From Chloroflexota bacterium (GTDB taxonomy: Bacteria; Chloroflexota; Anaerolineae; Aggregatilineales; J027): DNA of 64,000 bases. The stretch lies in NCBI GenBank assembly GCA_024434115.1, contig QMIT01000008.1:62001-126000 (forward strand), in the 5' to 3' direction. The notes below the pieces were generated by a model. That model was given only the letters and a program-made list of their open reading frames with translations, made no database searches and was not told the origin of the DNA. Position 1 is the stretch's first letter. Each line of letters begins with the position of its first letter. Shown one piece after another: positions 41,398-50,640 of the stretch. A program made the position numbers and the translations under genes.

Positions 41398-42665
41398 GAT
41401 TGGGCGTTCCCTTTGGGCGGTTGATTTTGATTACGATTTCCACCGCGCCGACGATGACGGTTGCGACTGTGGCCGGAGCGCTGACCCTGATTGGGTTGGG
41501 CTTGGGAAGTGGGTTGACCCGTCGCCGCATTATTTGCTGCGGCATTTTGTTCAGGGCGTGGTTTGGCATGATGGGGCCGACGTTCCCGATGATGGCGCGG
41601 CTCACGGGCAGAACGCGGTTGTGGCAAATGAACTGCCTCACCGTCCATTTCATTGTCATCTTCATCAGGCGGCAGGGGTTCACGGCGGGGGGGGTGGGCC
41701 AATTCTAAGGCAGCAGCTAGATCGCCAGTCGCAGATTTGGGACGACGAGCGCCACAATCGCAGCTACCACTTTCATTTTTGGTACAGCCCTGTTCGGCTT
41801 TGGCTTTGAGGGCGCGAAATTCATCCAGAGGGATGAGTTCTTCACGGGCAACAAAACGATCTAATTGATCTTCACTATCAAAGCGCACCGAGACACCATC
41901 ACGCAGCGGGAAGACTTCCAAAACACGACCTTCACCAAAAGGTGTGCCGACCAGTTTATTTTTCTTGGGGAGTTGTTTACGGGCTTCGACATACTGCTCG
42001 TATTCGTAAATCAAGCAGCAGCGCAGACGACCACACATGCCGGTGATTTCGGTGGGAGTCAAGGGAACACCCTGCGCTTTTGCCATCTTGATCGAGATGG
42101 GGCTAAATTCGGTCAGGAAGGTGCTGCAACAGCGCGGGCCACCACAAGCGCCCTGCCCTCCCAAAATACGAGCCACATCACGGGGGCCAATCTGCCGAAA
42201 TTCGATATTGGAGCGCAGTCTTTTCTGAAGTTCCGAACGCAGACGACCCCCGCTGAATGGGGCTTCGCTGGAATAGAGAATCCCGACGTTGGTGCCATCA
42301 AAGCTGTATTCGGCGGCGACAAATTTGACTTCTTCAAACCCACCGATTTGGGAAGCCAGTTCACGACAGTCAATTAGGGCGGAGACTTCTCTGGATTGTA
42401 ACTGCTGCTTAATCAACAAGTCTCGTGGGGTGGCAGGACGCAAAATTGGCTTATAGGCACGTTTGCCATCCTCGCGTTCGATAAATCCCATAATCTGGCC
42501 GATCTGCTGACCGCGCACGGTCTCAACGATGACATAATCGGCATCACGGACATCGGGAAAATCACCATAATCAAAGTGATAGAGTTTGCCAAGTTTTTGA
42601 AAGCGCACCCCAACCACATGGGTTGAAGGGTGAGCAACGACTATTTGGTCTGGTGCAGCCGACAT
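41394..42665 (-). CDS. ricT: RicT/YaaT-like PSP1-domain protein with basic disordered tail (423 aa)
   Basis: The first about 280 residues are the PSP1 domain, starting VVGVRFQKLGKLYHFD, with the cysteine motifs GACGGPRCCSTF and GMCGRLRCCLIYEYEQY. In Bacillus subtilis, RicT forms a complex with RicA and RicF that binds Fe-S clusters and modulates RNase Y and development; the Cys motifs fit that. No ricA or ricF is in the window. The C-terminal about 130 residues are Pro/Arg/Asn/Gln-rich with a Cys-rich patch (GCTKNESGSCDCGAR) and RHRRRGGNRN, probably RNA-binding and disordered. It diverges from the TIR-CBS gene. Confidence 0.88.
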   Translation of the reverse strand: MSAAPDQIVVAHPSTHVVGVRFQKLGKLYHFDYGDFPDVRDADYVIVETVRGQQIGQIMGFIEREDGKRAYKPILRPATPRDLLIKQQLQSREVSALIDCRELASQIGGFEEVKFVAAEYSFDGTNVGILYSSEAPFSGGRLRSELQKRLRSNIEFRQIGPRDVARILGGQGACGGPRCCSTFLTEFSPISIKMAKAQGVPLTPTEITGMCGRLRCCLIYEYEQYVEARKQLPKKNKLVGTPFGEGRVLEVFPLRDGVSVRFDSEDQLDRFVAREELIPLDEFRALKAKAEQGCTKNESGSCDCGARRPKSATGDLAAALELAHPPRREPLPPDEDDNEMDGEAVHLPQPRSAREPRHHRERRPHHAKPRPEQNAAANNAATGQPTSQAQPNQGQRSGHSRNRHRRRGGNRNQNQPPKGNAQS

Positions 42666-42792
42666 TGTATTAAACCTTTACATCCAGTACAGATGGTGTT
42701 CATAAAAAATCATTCATCTTCTATGGTAGACAAGGTTGGTACAGAGTGCAATGTTTGAAATAACATCCAAAAAAGTTTCATCTATAGGAAAC

Positions 42793-42821
42793 TTGTAGTT
42801 TTTATAAACTAGGCGTTTAAT
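42793..42821 (+). promoter_or_regulatory. Predicted promoter of the TIR-CBS operon
   Basis: TTGTAG (42793-42798), 17 bp, TTTAAT (42816-42821), in an AT-rich 209-nt gap (42666-42874). A 7-bp inverted repeat with an 8-nt loop, AAGTTTC (42773-42779) and GAAACTT (42788-42794), sits against the -35 and could be an operator. Confidence 0.45.
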
Positions 42822-42874
42822 ATTCAAAGAGATTTGTTATGTGCATTACATTAATTCAGGAAAGGTAAGCCTAT

Positions 42875-44236
42875 ATGTTGAACAATGAAAATGAAACAAG
42901 CAAGGTTTATCTCGTTTTTGACGGTGAGGACCAAAATTACGCAAACGGAGTTACAGATTTTTTGCGTCGACAAGGAATTCAAACAATAAGATATGACGAA
43001 CAAACAACATCTAGCGGCATTCGTGATAATTATAAAAAATGGATTGAAGAATGCTGGTATGTTTTGATGTTGGTATCTAATAAATGGATTAACATTTCAG
43101 ATATTTTGCGAGGTGAACTAGACACTATTCTCCATTATAAAAATGTTTACCACATGCAATTTCCTAAAGACGATTTTGTCTTTATGATTGCTATTGAACC
43201 TTCGCTGGTTCCCGATGCTATCAGCCCTGTAGTCTATTTTGGAACAGTACATAGATTGAAAGATGAGGCGGCATGGGTCCGTTTATCGCAAAAACTATTA
43301 ACTCCACCTCAACGCAAGGGAAAAAAGCAAGTTCAAACAGGGACTGGAATAAAAGATCTCAAAGTTGATCACATAATGACAAAAAAGCCCAAAAGCTATG
43401 GACTTGAAGATGACCTCGCAACTTTAGTTTGGGATTATGAGAGATTTCATTTTCGCCATTTCCCGATTACAGACAATCAAGGTAGATTAATAAACATTCT
43501 TAGCCTAAGAGATATTCTGTTCTTTGAAACACCCGATCCTGAAGTATTAAGATTTTTAAACAAAGAGCAGATTCATGATGGTTCACCAATCACGATTCCC
43601 TACGAACCAATCTTAATCAAAAGCCTCTTGGAAGAGACGAATAAAAAAACTGCGCCACTGCTCGTAAGTCTACAGCCAGAAGATAACCTTGATAAAGCAA
43701 TAGAATATCTAACCAAAAGACAAGATTTACCTAATGGGAGACGTTTTATAAGCGGGATATGCGTCACGGATAATAGAAATAAATTAACAGGAATGATTAC
43801 ATATATTGATATTCTGAAGAAGCTCTCTCAGCATGTGCCTTTGCCGTCAGGTCCTATTGAAAGGTTTGCAACTAAACAAGTCCATTACATCAAACAAAAA
43901 CAAACACTAAAAGACGCGATTGCAGCAATGCACTCCGGAGGGTTTCGTGATTTGCCAGTTATTGGAGAAAATTCAAAGGTTATAGGGATGATAAGTGAAT
44001 ATGAAGTATACAAAAATCAACATAGGGACTATGATACAGACAAGGTGCCAGTTGAAATTATTATGAAACGTTTTACTCAAAATTGGTATCCAAGATTGTC
44101 TAGTGGAATAGAGGTCGCTATCGAAATTTTCCTCAATTATCCAATGGTAGGCGCGGTAGCCGTAACCAACAATGAAGGGCAACTTGAAGGCATAGTTAGT
44201 TACATTGATATACTTACCAAGATAGGGAGGGACTGA
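42875..44236 (+). CDS. TIR domain fused to four CBS domains (453 aa)
   Basis: Residues about 10-140 form a TIR/SEFIR-like domain: KVYLVFDGEDQNYANGVTDF, GIQTIRYDE, CWYVLMLVSNKW, and a Glu in RGELDTIL at the place of the TIR catalytic Glu. Four CBS motifs follow (about 160-215, 255-315, 325-385, 395-450), each ending in the GMI/GIV-S-Y-x-D/E pattern (LTGMITYIDIL, VIGMISEYEVY, LEGIVSYIDIL). They form two Bateman modules, which usually bind adenine nucleotides such as AMP, ATP or SAM. A domain that consumes NAD next to an adenylate sensor makes a plausible energy- or nucleotide-controlled switch; this is inference. Codon use is strikingly AT-rich compared with every neighbour. AGGAAAGG precedes the ATG. 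Confidence 0.82.
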   Translation: MLNNENETSKVYLVFDGEDQNYANGVTDFLRRQGIQTIRYDEQTTSSGIRDNYKKWIEECWYVLMLVSNKWINISDILRGELDTILHYKNVYHMQFPKDDFVFMIAIEPSLVPDAISPVVYFGTVHRLKDEAAWVRLSQKLLTPPQRKGKKQVQTGTGIKDLKVDHIMTKKPKSYGLEDDLATLVWDYERFHFRHFPITDNQGRLINILSLRDILFFETPDPEVLRFLNKEQIHDGSPITIPYEPILIKSLLEETNKKTAPLLVSLQPEDNLDKAIEYLTKRQDLPNGRRFISGICVTDNRNKLTGMITYIDILKKLSQHVPLPSGPIERFATKQVHYIKQKQTLKDAIAAMHSGGFRDLPVIGENSKVIGMISEYEVYKNQHRDYDTDKVPVEIIMKRFTQNWYPRLSSGIEVAIEIFLNYPMVGAVAVTNNEGQLEGIVSYIDILTKIGRD

Positions 44237-44237
44237 A

Positions 44238-45098
44238 ATGAAGCTTTTAGGGCAATCTGCCTACGACATTATGATTCAACCGCCTGCTCTCCTTCTCGCA
44301 GATCAGACGCTAACTGAAGCCTTATGGATTCTTGATGCCTCAAATATGCAAAGATTACCAGTTTGCAGTCCGGAGGGCTATTTGGAAGGATTTATTAGTC
44401 TGAATGATATAGCATGGCTTTTCCCTCCAACAAGGACTGCTTTACAAAAGATAGAACCGAAAACCAAATATAGAGTTGATATCCCAAAACTAAAAGTTAA
44501 GGATTTAATGAAAACTGATGTTATCACTAGAAAACAATACGACACTGTTTATGAAATTCTGACAACGCTCACCACTCGTCATCTCATAAATGATAACAAG
44601 CAACATATTACCAGCATTCCCATAGTAACAGATGACACACTAGTAGTGGGTATAATCAGCTATGTTGAAGTTTTGTTAAAAATTGACGTAGGAAATCTTA
44701 TAGTAGCGGATTTAATGACGAAAGAGCGCATCCCAACCGTATATATGGAAGATACCTTAGATGCAGCTAATTTATTAATGAAAACATTTGGTGAAAGATT
44801 TATTTTGGTCGTTGATTACGAGCAAATGCCAGTAGGTATCATTTCCAATCTAGAAGTCACCCGCCATATGCAAAAAAATCATAATTTTTCAAAACTACCT
44901 GTAAATTTAGCTATGACACATTTACCATATTTTGCACAAATTACCCCACAGGACAGCTTACATAAAGTAATCCATCTTTTTACCAATCCGAGCTATTCTT
45001 TTCGGGCTGTTCCCGTTGTCGAAGATGGCGTATTATGTGGAATAATAAGTTATTTAAATATACTACGGTCAATTATGGAACTATCATCCATATGGTAG
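44238..45098 (+). CDS. Four-CBS-domain protein, partner of the TIR-CBS protein (286 aa)
   Basis: The whole protein is CBS domains: about 8-55 (AYDIMIQPPALLLAD to GFISLNDIAWL), 85-150 (KVKDLMKTDVITRK to VGIISYVEVLL), 153-205 (VADLMTKERIPTV to VGIISNLEV) and 215-280 (NLAMTHLPYFAQI to CGIISYLNIL). That is two Bateman modules with no catalytic or DNA-binding domain, so it looks like a regulatory partner for the TIR-CBS protein. It starts one nt after the upstream stop with GGGAGGG at ribosome-binding distance, and shares its AT-rich codon use. It ends 4 nt before the convergent nucleoside-kinase gene. Confidence 0.85.
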   Translation: MKLLGQSAYDIMIQPPALLLADQTLTEALWILDASNMQRLPVCSPEGYLEGFISLNDIAWLFPPTRTALQKIEPKTKYRVDIPKLKVKDLMKTDVITRKQYDTVYEILTTLTTRHLINDNKQHITSIPIVTDDTLVVGIISYVEVLLKIDVGNLIVADLMTKERIPTVYMEDTLDAANLLMKTFGERFILVVDYEQMPVGIISNLEVTRHMQKNHNFSKLPVNLAMTHLPYFAQITPQDSLHKVIHLFTNPSYSFRAVPVVEDGVLCGIISYLNILRSIMELSSIW

Positions 45099-45102
45099 CT
45101 TG

Positions 45103-46851
45103 TTAGCTACCGGGATGGTAGTCCTTCAAAATGGAACCGCCGATAAATTCACGCATCAATGAGTTATCGGGAACAAATTCGGCGTCCATCTCGCGCACCC
45201 AACGCAAAAATGATAACAAGCGATGGGCCTCCACCCGCAAAATGCTGTCGGGATTGACACGCAGCAGCAGTGGTTCGGCAAGGCGACGGATGACCGAAAG
45301 CTCATAAATCAGTGCCGAATTAAACATGACATCGGCATTTTCTTGATAGGGGAAAATATTGCGTTTTTCGCCACGCCGGACACTTTGCCAGCGGCCCAAT
45401 GTATCTTCGGCAGTGTAATTGCGGGTAGCGGCATCACGTACAATGCGCCGCAATAAACGAATATCGGTGGTCGGGACACGATTATGGCGGTCTATGTTCA
45501 ACTGAGTAAGCGCCGAAACATAAATACGATAGGTATTTTGGGATGGCACTTCAGGCGTCAGATCGGGGTTCATGCCATGAATCCCTTCCAAGATGATGAT
45601 ATGGTCTTGGGAAAGCTGCACCGTCGGGCCATCTTGACCTGTACCCGTATGGAAACTAAACACTGGCAAAAGCGAGGGGCGACCCGCGATCAAATTAAGT
45701 AGGTCACGGTTAAGACGTTCGACGTTAAGCGCCCTGATGCTTTCAAAGTCAAATTCACCCGTATCATCGAGGGGGGTCAGGTCACGGTCAACAAAGTAGT
45801 TGTCCATTTCGAGGGTGAAGGGTTTGAGGCCATGTGTCATCAGTTGAATGGCAAGGCGCTTGGAAAAGGTGGTCTTGCCGGATGAGGATGGGCCAGCAAT
45901 TAAGACCACCCCCACCCCCTGATGATGACGTTCAGCGATGGTGGCGGCAATCGAGGCGATATGGCGCTCATGGAGGGCTTCATTGACCAAGACCAGTTCG
46001 CGGGCACGGCCTTTTAGCAACGCCTCATTGAGTTGACCGACATCTTCAACCCCCATGAGTTCCAACCATTCCCCGGTTTGGTGAAAGACCTCGGCCATTT
46101 TGGGTGAATCCACATAACTTGGCATCTCGCCTAGTTTTTCGCGAACGGGATACATCAAGGCAAACCCATCGCCATAAGGCATGAGATCAAACCATTTGAT
46201 GCAGCCAGTTGAAGGGGCCATATAACCAAAAAAGTAATCCACATAGCCGCGCAGTTCATACACACTGAGGTAATCTTCTTCGCGGATGGTCAGCAGACGT
46301 AGTTTGTCAGCATCGTTGCGCGATTCAAAAATGGCTTTGGCATGATCGAGTGCCATATTTTGGCGGGTGATGGGATCATCGGCCTGCGCGATTTCTTGCA
46401 TCTTGGCTTTGACCATTGCCAACTCCGCCGCCGTTAATTGCGGGCGGTTGACCATATGGCAGAAGTACGCCCCACTGGGTAGGGAGTGGTCAATAGCCAC
46501 CTGTGCGCCGGGGAAACATTCGGCAATCGCTACGACTAATAAAAACGAGAGGGTGCGGCGATAAATGCGGCTGCCATCGCTATGGCGGAGGGTAATTGCT
46601 TGGACACTGACATCACGGGTGACAGGCACGGTCAATTCACGCAGACGATTTTCGACCACTGCTGCGATGGCCCGATCTTCAGTAGGTAAGTTTAGTTCAT
46701 CTTCCCACGTCGCAAAAAAATCCGTGAGCGGGGTTCCAATTGGGCCTTCATAAATGACTTTGGCCCCGTTGCCATTCCCATTAAAAATAACCTGTACTCT
46801 ATCACGAGGGGAAGCTGGTGAGATTGAGTTGATCGCTTGTTGAACTACCAT
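45103..46851 (-). CDS. Uridine kinase-like nucleoside kinase with TGS-like N-terminus (582 aa)
   Basis: The C-terminal half has a uridine-kinase P-loop (LIAGPSSSGKTTFSKRL, about 318-334) and phosphate-binding elements (TLEMDNYFVDRD, DEFDFESI-like TGEFDFESI, HRNRVPTTDIRLLRR region HNRVPTTDIRLLRR). The N-terminal half resembles the TGS/HxxxH module of threonyl-tRNA synthetase: VIYEGPIGTPLTDF and DHSLPSGAYFCHMV. Such fused nucleoside kinases are widespread; they may phosphorylate uridine, inosine or a related nucleoside. I chose the ATG at 46851, preceded by AGGAA, rather than 20 codons upstream. It diverges from the LysM-M23 peptidase gene. Confidence 0.9.
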   Translation of the reverse strand: MVVQQAINSISPASPRDRVQVIFNGNGNGAKVIYEGPIGTPLTDFFATWEDELNLPTEDRAIAAVVENRLRELTVPVTRDVSVQAITLRHSDGSRIYRRTLSFLLVVAIAECFPGAQVAIDHSLPSGAYFCHMVNRPQLTAAELAMVKAKMQEIAQADDPITRQNMALDHAKAIFESRNDADKLRLLTIREEDYLSVYELRGYVDYFFGYMAPSTGCIKWFDLMPYGDGFALMYPVREKLGEMPSYVDSPKMAEVFHQTGEWLELMGVEDVGQLNEALLKGRARELVLVNEALHERHIASIAATIAERHHQGVGVVLIAGPSSSGKTTFSKRLAIQLMTHGLKPFTLEMDNYFVDRDLTPLDDTGEFDFESIRALNVERLNRDLLNLIAGRPSLLPVFSFHTGTGQDGPTVQLSQDHIIILEGIHGMNPDLTPEVPSQNTYRIYVSALTQLNIDRHNRVPTTDIRLLRRIVRDAATRNYTAEDTLGRWQSVRRGEKRNIFPYQENADVMFNSALIYELSVIRRLAEPLLLRVNPDSILRVEAHRLLSFLRWVREMDAEFVPDNSLMREFIGGSILKDYHPGS

Positions 46852-46974
46852 GATGAAAATTCCTAACTGACCGTTTACCGTCCGGTGGGATTGCACCTCT
46901 AGCAAGTCCACATGAGATGTGGAAAAATTAATCGTACATGGTTTATCTACCGAAATGCAAGAATTTTGTTTTTT

Positions 46975-48426
46975 ATGTGCTTAAAATCACCATTTTTTCG
47001 CGGCATTACCATCCTGCTTATTATCGGCAGTATTTTCGGCACGGCCCAAGCACAAGACGGTGGGCAGGGCAAACCACCGGATGGGACTTCGACCATTCAT
47101 GTGGTACAGCGCGGCGAAAATCTATTTCGGATCGCGCAGCAATATGGCACAACGGTTGAGGCGATTGCCCAAGCCAACGGGATTACCGACACACGGTTTA
47201 TCGAGGTGGGTCAGCGGCTGCTAATTCCGAATGTGCAGGTCAGTACACCGGGGGTCAATACGACCTATGTAGTGCAACCGGGGGAAAGCCTGCGGACGAT
47301 TGCGCTGAAATATCATAGCACGCTTGACAGCCTTGCCACACTCAATGACATCACCCAACCGACGACCTTATATGCAGGGCAAACGATTACGGTGCGACAG
47401 GGGTCGGATGGCACAGAACCCCTCACCGACGCAGGGCTGTATGTGGTGCAGTCCGGCGATACGATCTACCGCCTTGCTATCAGATTTGGGCTATCCATTC
47501 AGGAAATAGCCACTGCCAATGATTGGGCATCCGCGAATAAACCGCTCTGGCCGGGGGAATGGGTTGTCATCCCGAATCATCCAGACGCAGGGCCGTTTGT
47601 GGAACTGCCCGCTTATCTAGCAGATTTTCATATTCAGACCGTTCCCGTCAAGCAAGGCGAGAGTATTGGGCTATACTTCACCTTGCGCCAGCCCATGCAG
47701 GTGACAGGCACATTTATTGACCGCCCCATGAACCTTGATATGGACACGGCTGACCCCAACACCCCCTCGCTCAATTACGGCGGGATCATTGGGGTGCATT
47801 CGTTCACCACGCCGGGGGTGTATCCACTGACGTTGACGTTTACTGATGCCAATGGGGTTACTTCGACTTATCAGGTACGGGTGAGTGTGTTGGATGGTGG
47901 ATATGGGCAGGAAAATATTGATGTGCCCACCGAACGACAAGATTTATTAGACAGCGCAACGGTACAGAGCGAATTGGATCGAGTGATTGCGTTGGTGTCG
48001 GGTAACAGCCCGACGCGCTATTTTAATGATTTGATGGCTCTGCCTGCACCGGGGGCGGTCACCTCTGGTTATGGTACACGTCGCACCTACGCAGGCACGA
48101 CAGGGCTGAGTTTTCATGGCGGAGCGGATTTTGGGGGCGCAGTCGGCACGCCCATTTATGCACCCACCGGAGGGGTGGTGGTGCTGGCCGAGCAGTTAGA
48201 GGTACGCGGCAAAGCCATCATCATAGATCACGGGTGGGGCGTTTACACCGGGTATTGGCACTTGTCGGAAATTTTTGTGGAGGTCGGGCAGACGATTAAT
48301 AAGGGGCTGCCGATTGGCGCATTGGGCAATACTGGGCTTTCTACCGGGGCGCATCTGCATTGGGAAATGTGGGTGGGTGGGGTGCAGGTCAACCCCATTC
48401 AATGGGCACAGCAATCCTTTCCTTAA
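46975..48426 (+). CDS. Secreted LysM x3 / M23 peptidase-like protein (483 aa)
   Basis: A signal peptide (KSPFFRGITILLIIGSIFGT, cut near AQAQ) leads to three LysM domains: STIHVVQRGENLFRIAQQYG, YVVQPGESLRTIALKYHS and YVVQSGDTIYRLAIRFG, each ending in a VGQRLLIP-like turn. After a beta-rich domain (about 220-330), an M23 zinc-peptidase domain carries HGGADFGG and HLHWEMWVGG, the two zinc-binding sets, with ATSGYG-like VTSGYGTRR before them. It should bind and probably cut peptidoglycan cross-links. The ATG at 46975 is preferred as the signal peptide begins there; the longer reading from 46912 is possible. The ribosome-binding site is weak. Confidence 0.85.
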   Translation: MCLKSPFFRGITILLIIGSIFGTAQAQDGGQGKPPDGTSTIHVVQRGENLFRIAQQYGTTVEAIAQANGITDTRFIEVGQRLLIPNVQVSTPGVNTTYVVQPGESLRTIALKYHSTLDSLATLNDITQPTTLYAGQTITVRQGSDGTEPLTDAGLYVVQSGDTIYRLAIRFGLSIQEIATANDWASANKPLWPGEWVVIPNHPDAGPFVELPAYLADFHIQTVPVKQGESIGLYFTLRQPMQVTGTFIDRPMNLDMDTADPNTPSLNYGGIIGVHSFTTPGVYPLTLTFTDANGVTSTYQVRVSVLDGGYGQENIDVPTERQDLLDSATVQSELDRVIALVSGNSPTRYFNDLMALPAPGAVTSGYGTRRTYAGTTGLSFHGGADFGGAVGTPIYAPTGGVVVLAEQLEVRGKAIIIDHGWGVYTGYWHLSEIFVEVGQTINKGLPIGALGNTGLSTGAHLHWEMWVGGVQVNPIQWAQQSFP

Positions 48427-48469
48427 TAACAAACGCTCTATTACAAGCCGTTTTAACACCGAATTAACC

Positions 48470-48499
48470 TTGCGATTTCAACTGCCCTCCCGTTATAAT
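48470..48499 (+). promoter_or_regulatory. Predicted promoter of the 48568 gene
   Basis: TTGCGA (48470-48475), 18 bp, TATAAT (48494-48499; perfect -10). The gene starts at 48568 after GAGAGG. Confidence 0.6.
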
Positions 48500-48567
48500 G
48501 AAATGTTGGCGGAGTGTTAAATGCGTTAGATGCGTTAAATTTTTTGCACTGAGAGGTACACAGCACT

Positions 48568-50154
48568 ATGGGATCGCGCACAGTCATGTTACGGCCCACC
48601 GAAAGCGAAACGTATTGGACGGACGATTTCCAAGTGACGGATGATGACATCGAATATCTCTTTAATCTTTTCCTCGACACCGAAACTCCCCTCAGCTTAC
48701 GCGATCTGACCGTCAAACTCATCGAATCTCGATTGGCCCAAGAACAAAATCGGATTGAACGACAAATTCAGCAGGGCGACATTTTTCAGCCCAAAAACAG
48801 TTATGCTGTCGGTCAACGGGTGGTCTTTTCGGCATTAGATTTTCATGTCGGCGAGGTTATCAGCAAACGTACAGGCAATAATCCTGATTACGGGGATTTT
48901 GAAGTCATCAAAGTGAAATTTGACGATGGAGTAATCCGCGAATTTGCCACCGATTTGGCAACCGCGCATACCTTGAACATAGATGATGAGAATCCACTGC
49001 TATCGTCCCAAGACCCTAATACAATTTTGCGCCAGCATGGTCGGGCCATTGCGAAAAAACTGAAAGCCCGCTTTGCCGAAGAAGATGATTTGGTCTATTT
49101 GGGGGGGCGCTGGTTCCTAAAATCGCTACTGGCGGATGTCGAAATCGGGCATCTGCACTTGGCGGAGGCGGTGTTGTTTACCCTGAACGGCGGGCCGCTG
49201 ACGACTGAGGGGATTTATGAGCAGATCAAAGAAGTGTGGAAAGATGGCAATGTCAATCCACGCCTGCGGATATTCTCGCTCGATTATGCGCTACAACGCG
49301 ACTCCCGCTTTGATGAAGTGGGGCCAGCGGGACAAGTGCTTTGGTTCTTGCATGAAATGGAACCGGAAGCTGTCAAGAAAGTGCCCCTACCCCTGCAATA
49401 CGAACCCATCCCCTACTCCAATGCCCATATCACCGATGAAATGTATGAAACTATCCTAGACATTGATGATGAGCTTTCGCCCATCGAATTTGAGGATGAA
49501 AACGAAGATGAGGATGAGGTTGAAATCACCCTCACCTATCCCTATCGTCGCACCGGAACACTGCCCCTGACCGCCCGTTTGCAACATCTTTTCCCCACCG
49601 CTTTTGAAACCACCCGCATCAAAACCACCCTTGTAGATGAACAAACTGGCGAAGAAATCCCCGGTTGGGTGGTGCGTGAACAGGGTTATGTCTATGGCTT
49701 AGAGGAATTTTATCGAAAGTATCAAATTCCAATCGGGGCGTATGTGACCGTGCGGCGGCATGAAGACCCCAGCAAGCTGGTAGTTGATTTCCGCAATCGC
49801 CGCCCGCGCACCGAGAATATCCGGTTGGCACGTCCGGAAGGCAACTTGCTGAAATTTGAGAATCACAAGCGTTCCATCGGGGCGGAATATGATGATTTGA
49901 TGATTTTTGGAATTGAAGACCTCGCTGGATTGGACGTGTTATGGCAACGCTACCGCCAAACGCCCATTGCTGAGATTATGCGACGGCTGATTCCCGAATT
50001 GGCCCGGCTGTCGCCCCAACAAAGTGTCCACTTGAAAACCCTGTACAGCGCGGTCAATTTGCTCCGCCGCTGCCCACCCAGCCCTATTTTTGCCACACTG
50101 GTCGAAAACCCAGACTTTGCCCATGTTGCAGGCCCCTATTGGCGCATGGCTTAA
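48568..50154 (+). CDS. Conserved-looking protein with probable winged helices, function unknown (528 aa)
   Basis: I cannot name the family. The N-terminal 60 residues contain DIEYLFNLFLDTETPLSLRD, a helix-turn-helix-like start. Residues about 78-135 form a beta-barrel-like block (AVGQRVVFSALDFHVGEVIS, then NPDYGDFEVIKVKFDDG) that could be an SH3/Tudor-like module. About 208-265 has AEAVLFTLNGGPLTTEGIYEQ and RFDEVGPAGQVLWFL, the shape of a HARE-HTH/RpoE-delta winged helix. An acidic patch (FEDENEDEDEVEI) follows, then a beta-rich region. This suggests a nucleic-acid-binding regulator. It is followed 52 nt later by a small gene with a similar module, in the same transcription unit. Confidence 0.6.
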   Translation: MGSRTVMLRPTESETYWTDDFQVTDDDIEYLFNLFLDTETPLSLRDLTVKLIESRLAQEQNRIERQIQQGDIFQPKNSYAVGQRVVFSALDFHVGEVISKRTGNNPDYGDFEVIKVKFDDGVIREFATDLATAHTLNIDDENPLLSSQDPNTILRQHGRAIAKKLKARFAEEDDLVYLGGRWFLKSLLADVEIGHLHLAEAVLFTLNGGPLTTEGIYEQIKEVWKDGNVNPRLRIFSLDYALQRDSRFDEVGPAGQVLWFLHEMEPEAVKKVPLPLQYEPIPYSNAHITDEMYETILDIDDELSPIEFEDENEDEDEVEITLTYPYRRTGTLPLTARLQHLFPTAFETTRIKTTLVDEQTGEEIPGWVVREQGYVYGLEEFYRKYQIPIGAYVTVRRHEDPSKLVVDFRNRRPRTENIRLARPEGNLLKFENHKRSIGAEYDDLMIFGIEDLAGLDVLWQRYRQTPIAEIMRRLIPELARLSPQQSVHLKTLYSAVNLLRRCPPSPIFATLVENPDFAHVAGPYWRMA

Positions 50155-50206
50155 CCGAGGCGCACCAAGCATTTGCGCCAACACCAATGACCAAGGAGAG
50201 TGACCT

Positions 50207-50632
50207 ATGACCCATATAGCGGATGGTCGTACCCGTAGTATCAAGCCCACCCTTGATACACCCTTTCATATTGATTACCAGTGGTGGGAAAAGGAATCGC
50301 AAGATTTACGCTCCTATCTGATCAGCCTGCTGCCCGAAGATCGCCGAGCCATCCTGACCGAACAAGCGGAACTGTCCGAAATTGATGTGATTGACCCCCA
50401 GACAGCCGAGGTTCGCAAGATTGACCCCTTTGAACAAGCCCTACGCGAAACCGAGATTGATTTTAATGGAACCTCATTGGTAGATTCTGTTTTCCAACTT
50501 TTTTTGAAAAATGGAAACAAGCCTTTGACGCCTAACGAATTAGGGGAATTGACAGGCCGCCCTCCCATGACCATTTTGCGAACACTAGCGGGGACACGGA
50601 TTTATCGGGGGTTGCGCCCGATTATTGAATAG
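50207..50632 (+). CDS. Small winged-helix-like protein, partner of the 528-aa protein (141 aa)
   Basis: Unrecognised. The N-terminal half is charged and helical (FHIDYQWWEKESQDLRSYLI, then EQAELSEIDVID). The C-terminal half reads LVDSVFQLFLKNGNKPLTPN, ELGELTGRPPMTILRTL, TRIYRGLRP. That is helix, turn, recognition helix and a short wing, as in a small DNA-binding domain. The phrase LFLxxxxxPLT recurs in the upstream protein (LFLDTETPLS), which suggests the two share a fold. It starts with ATG after AAGGAGAG, a strong ribosome-binding site, 52 nt from the previous stop. Confidence 0.55.
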   Translation: MTHIADGRTRSIKPTLDTPFHIDYQWWEKESQDLRSYLISLLPEDRRAILTEQAELSEIDVIDPQTAEVRKIDPFEQALRETEIDFNGTSLVDSVFQLFLKNGNKPLTPNELGELTGRPPMTILRTLAGTRIYRGLRPIIE

Positions 50633-50640
50633 ATAGGCAT

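Noticed and set aside
7675..45098. Thoeris or other named TIR-based defence system
   Set aside because: Neither TIR gene has a ThsA/SIR2-like partner or other known defence effector next to it, so I describe them without naming a system.
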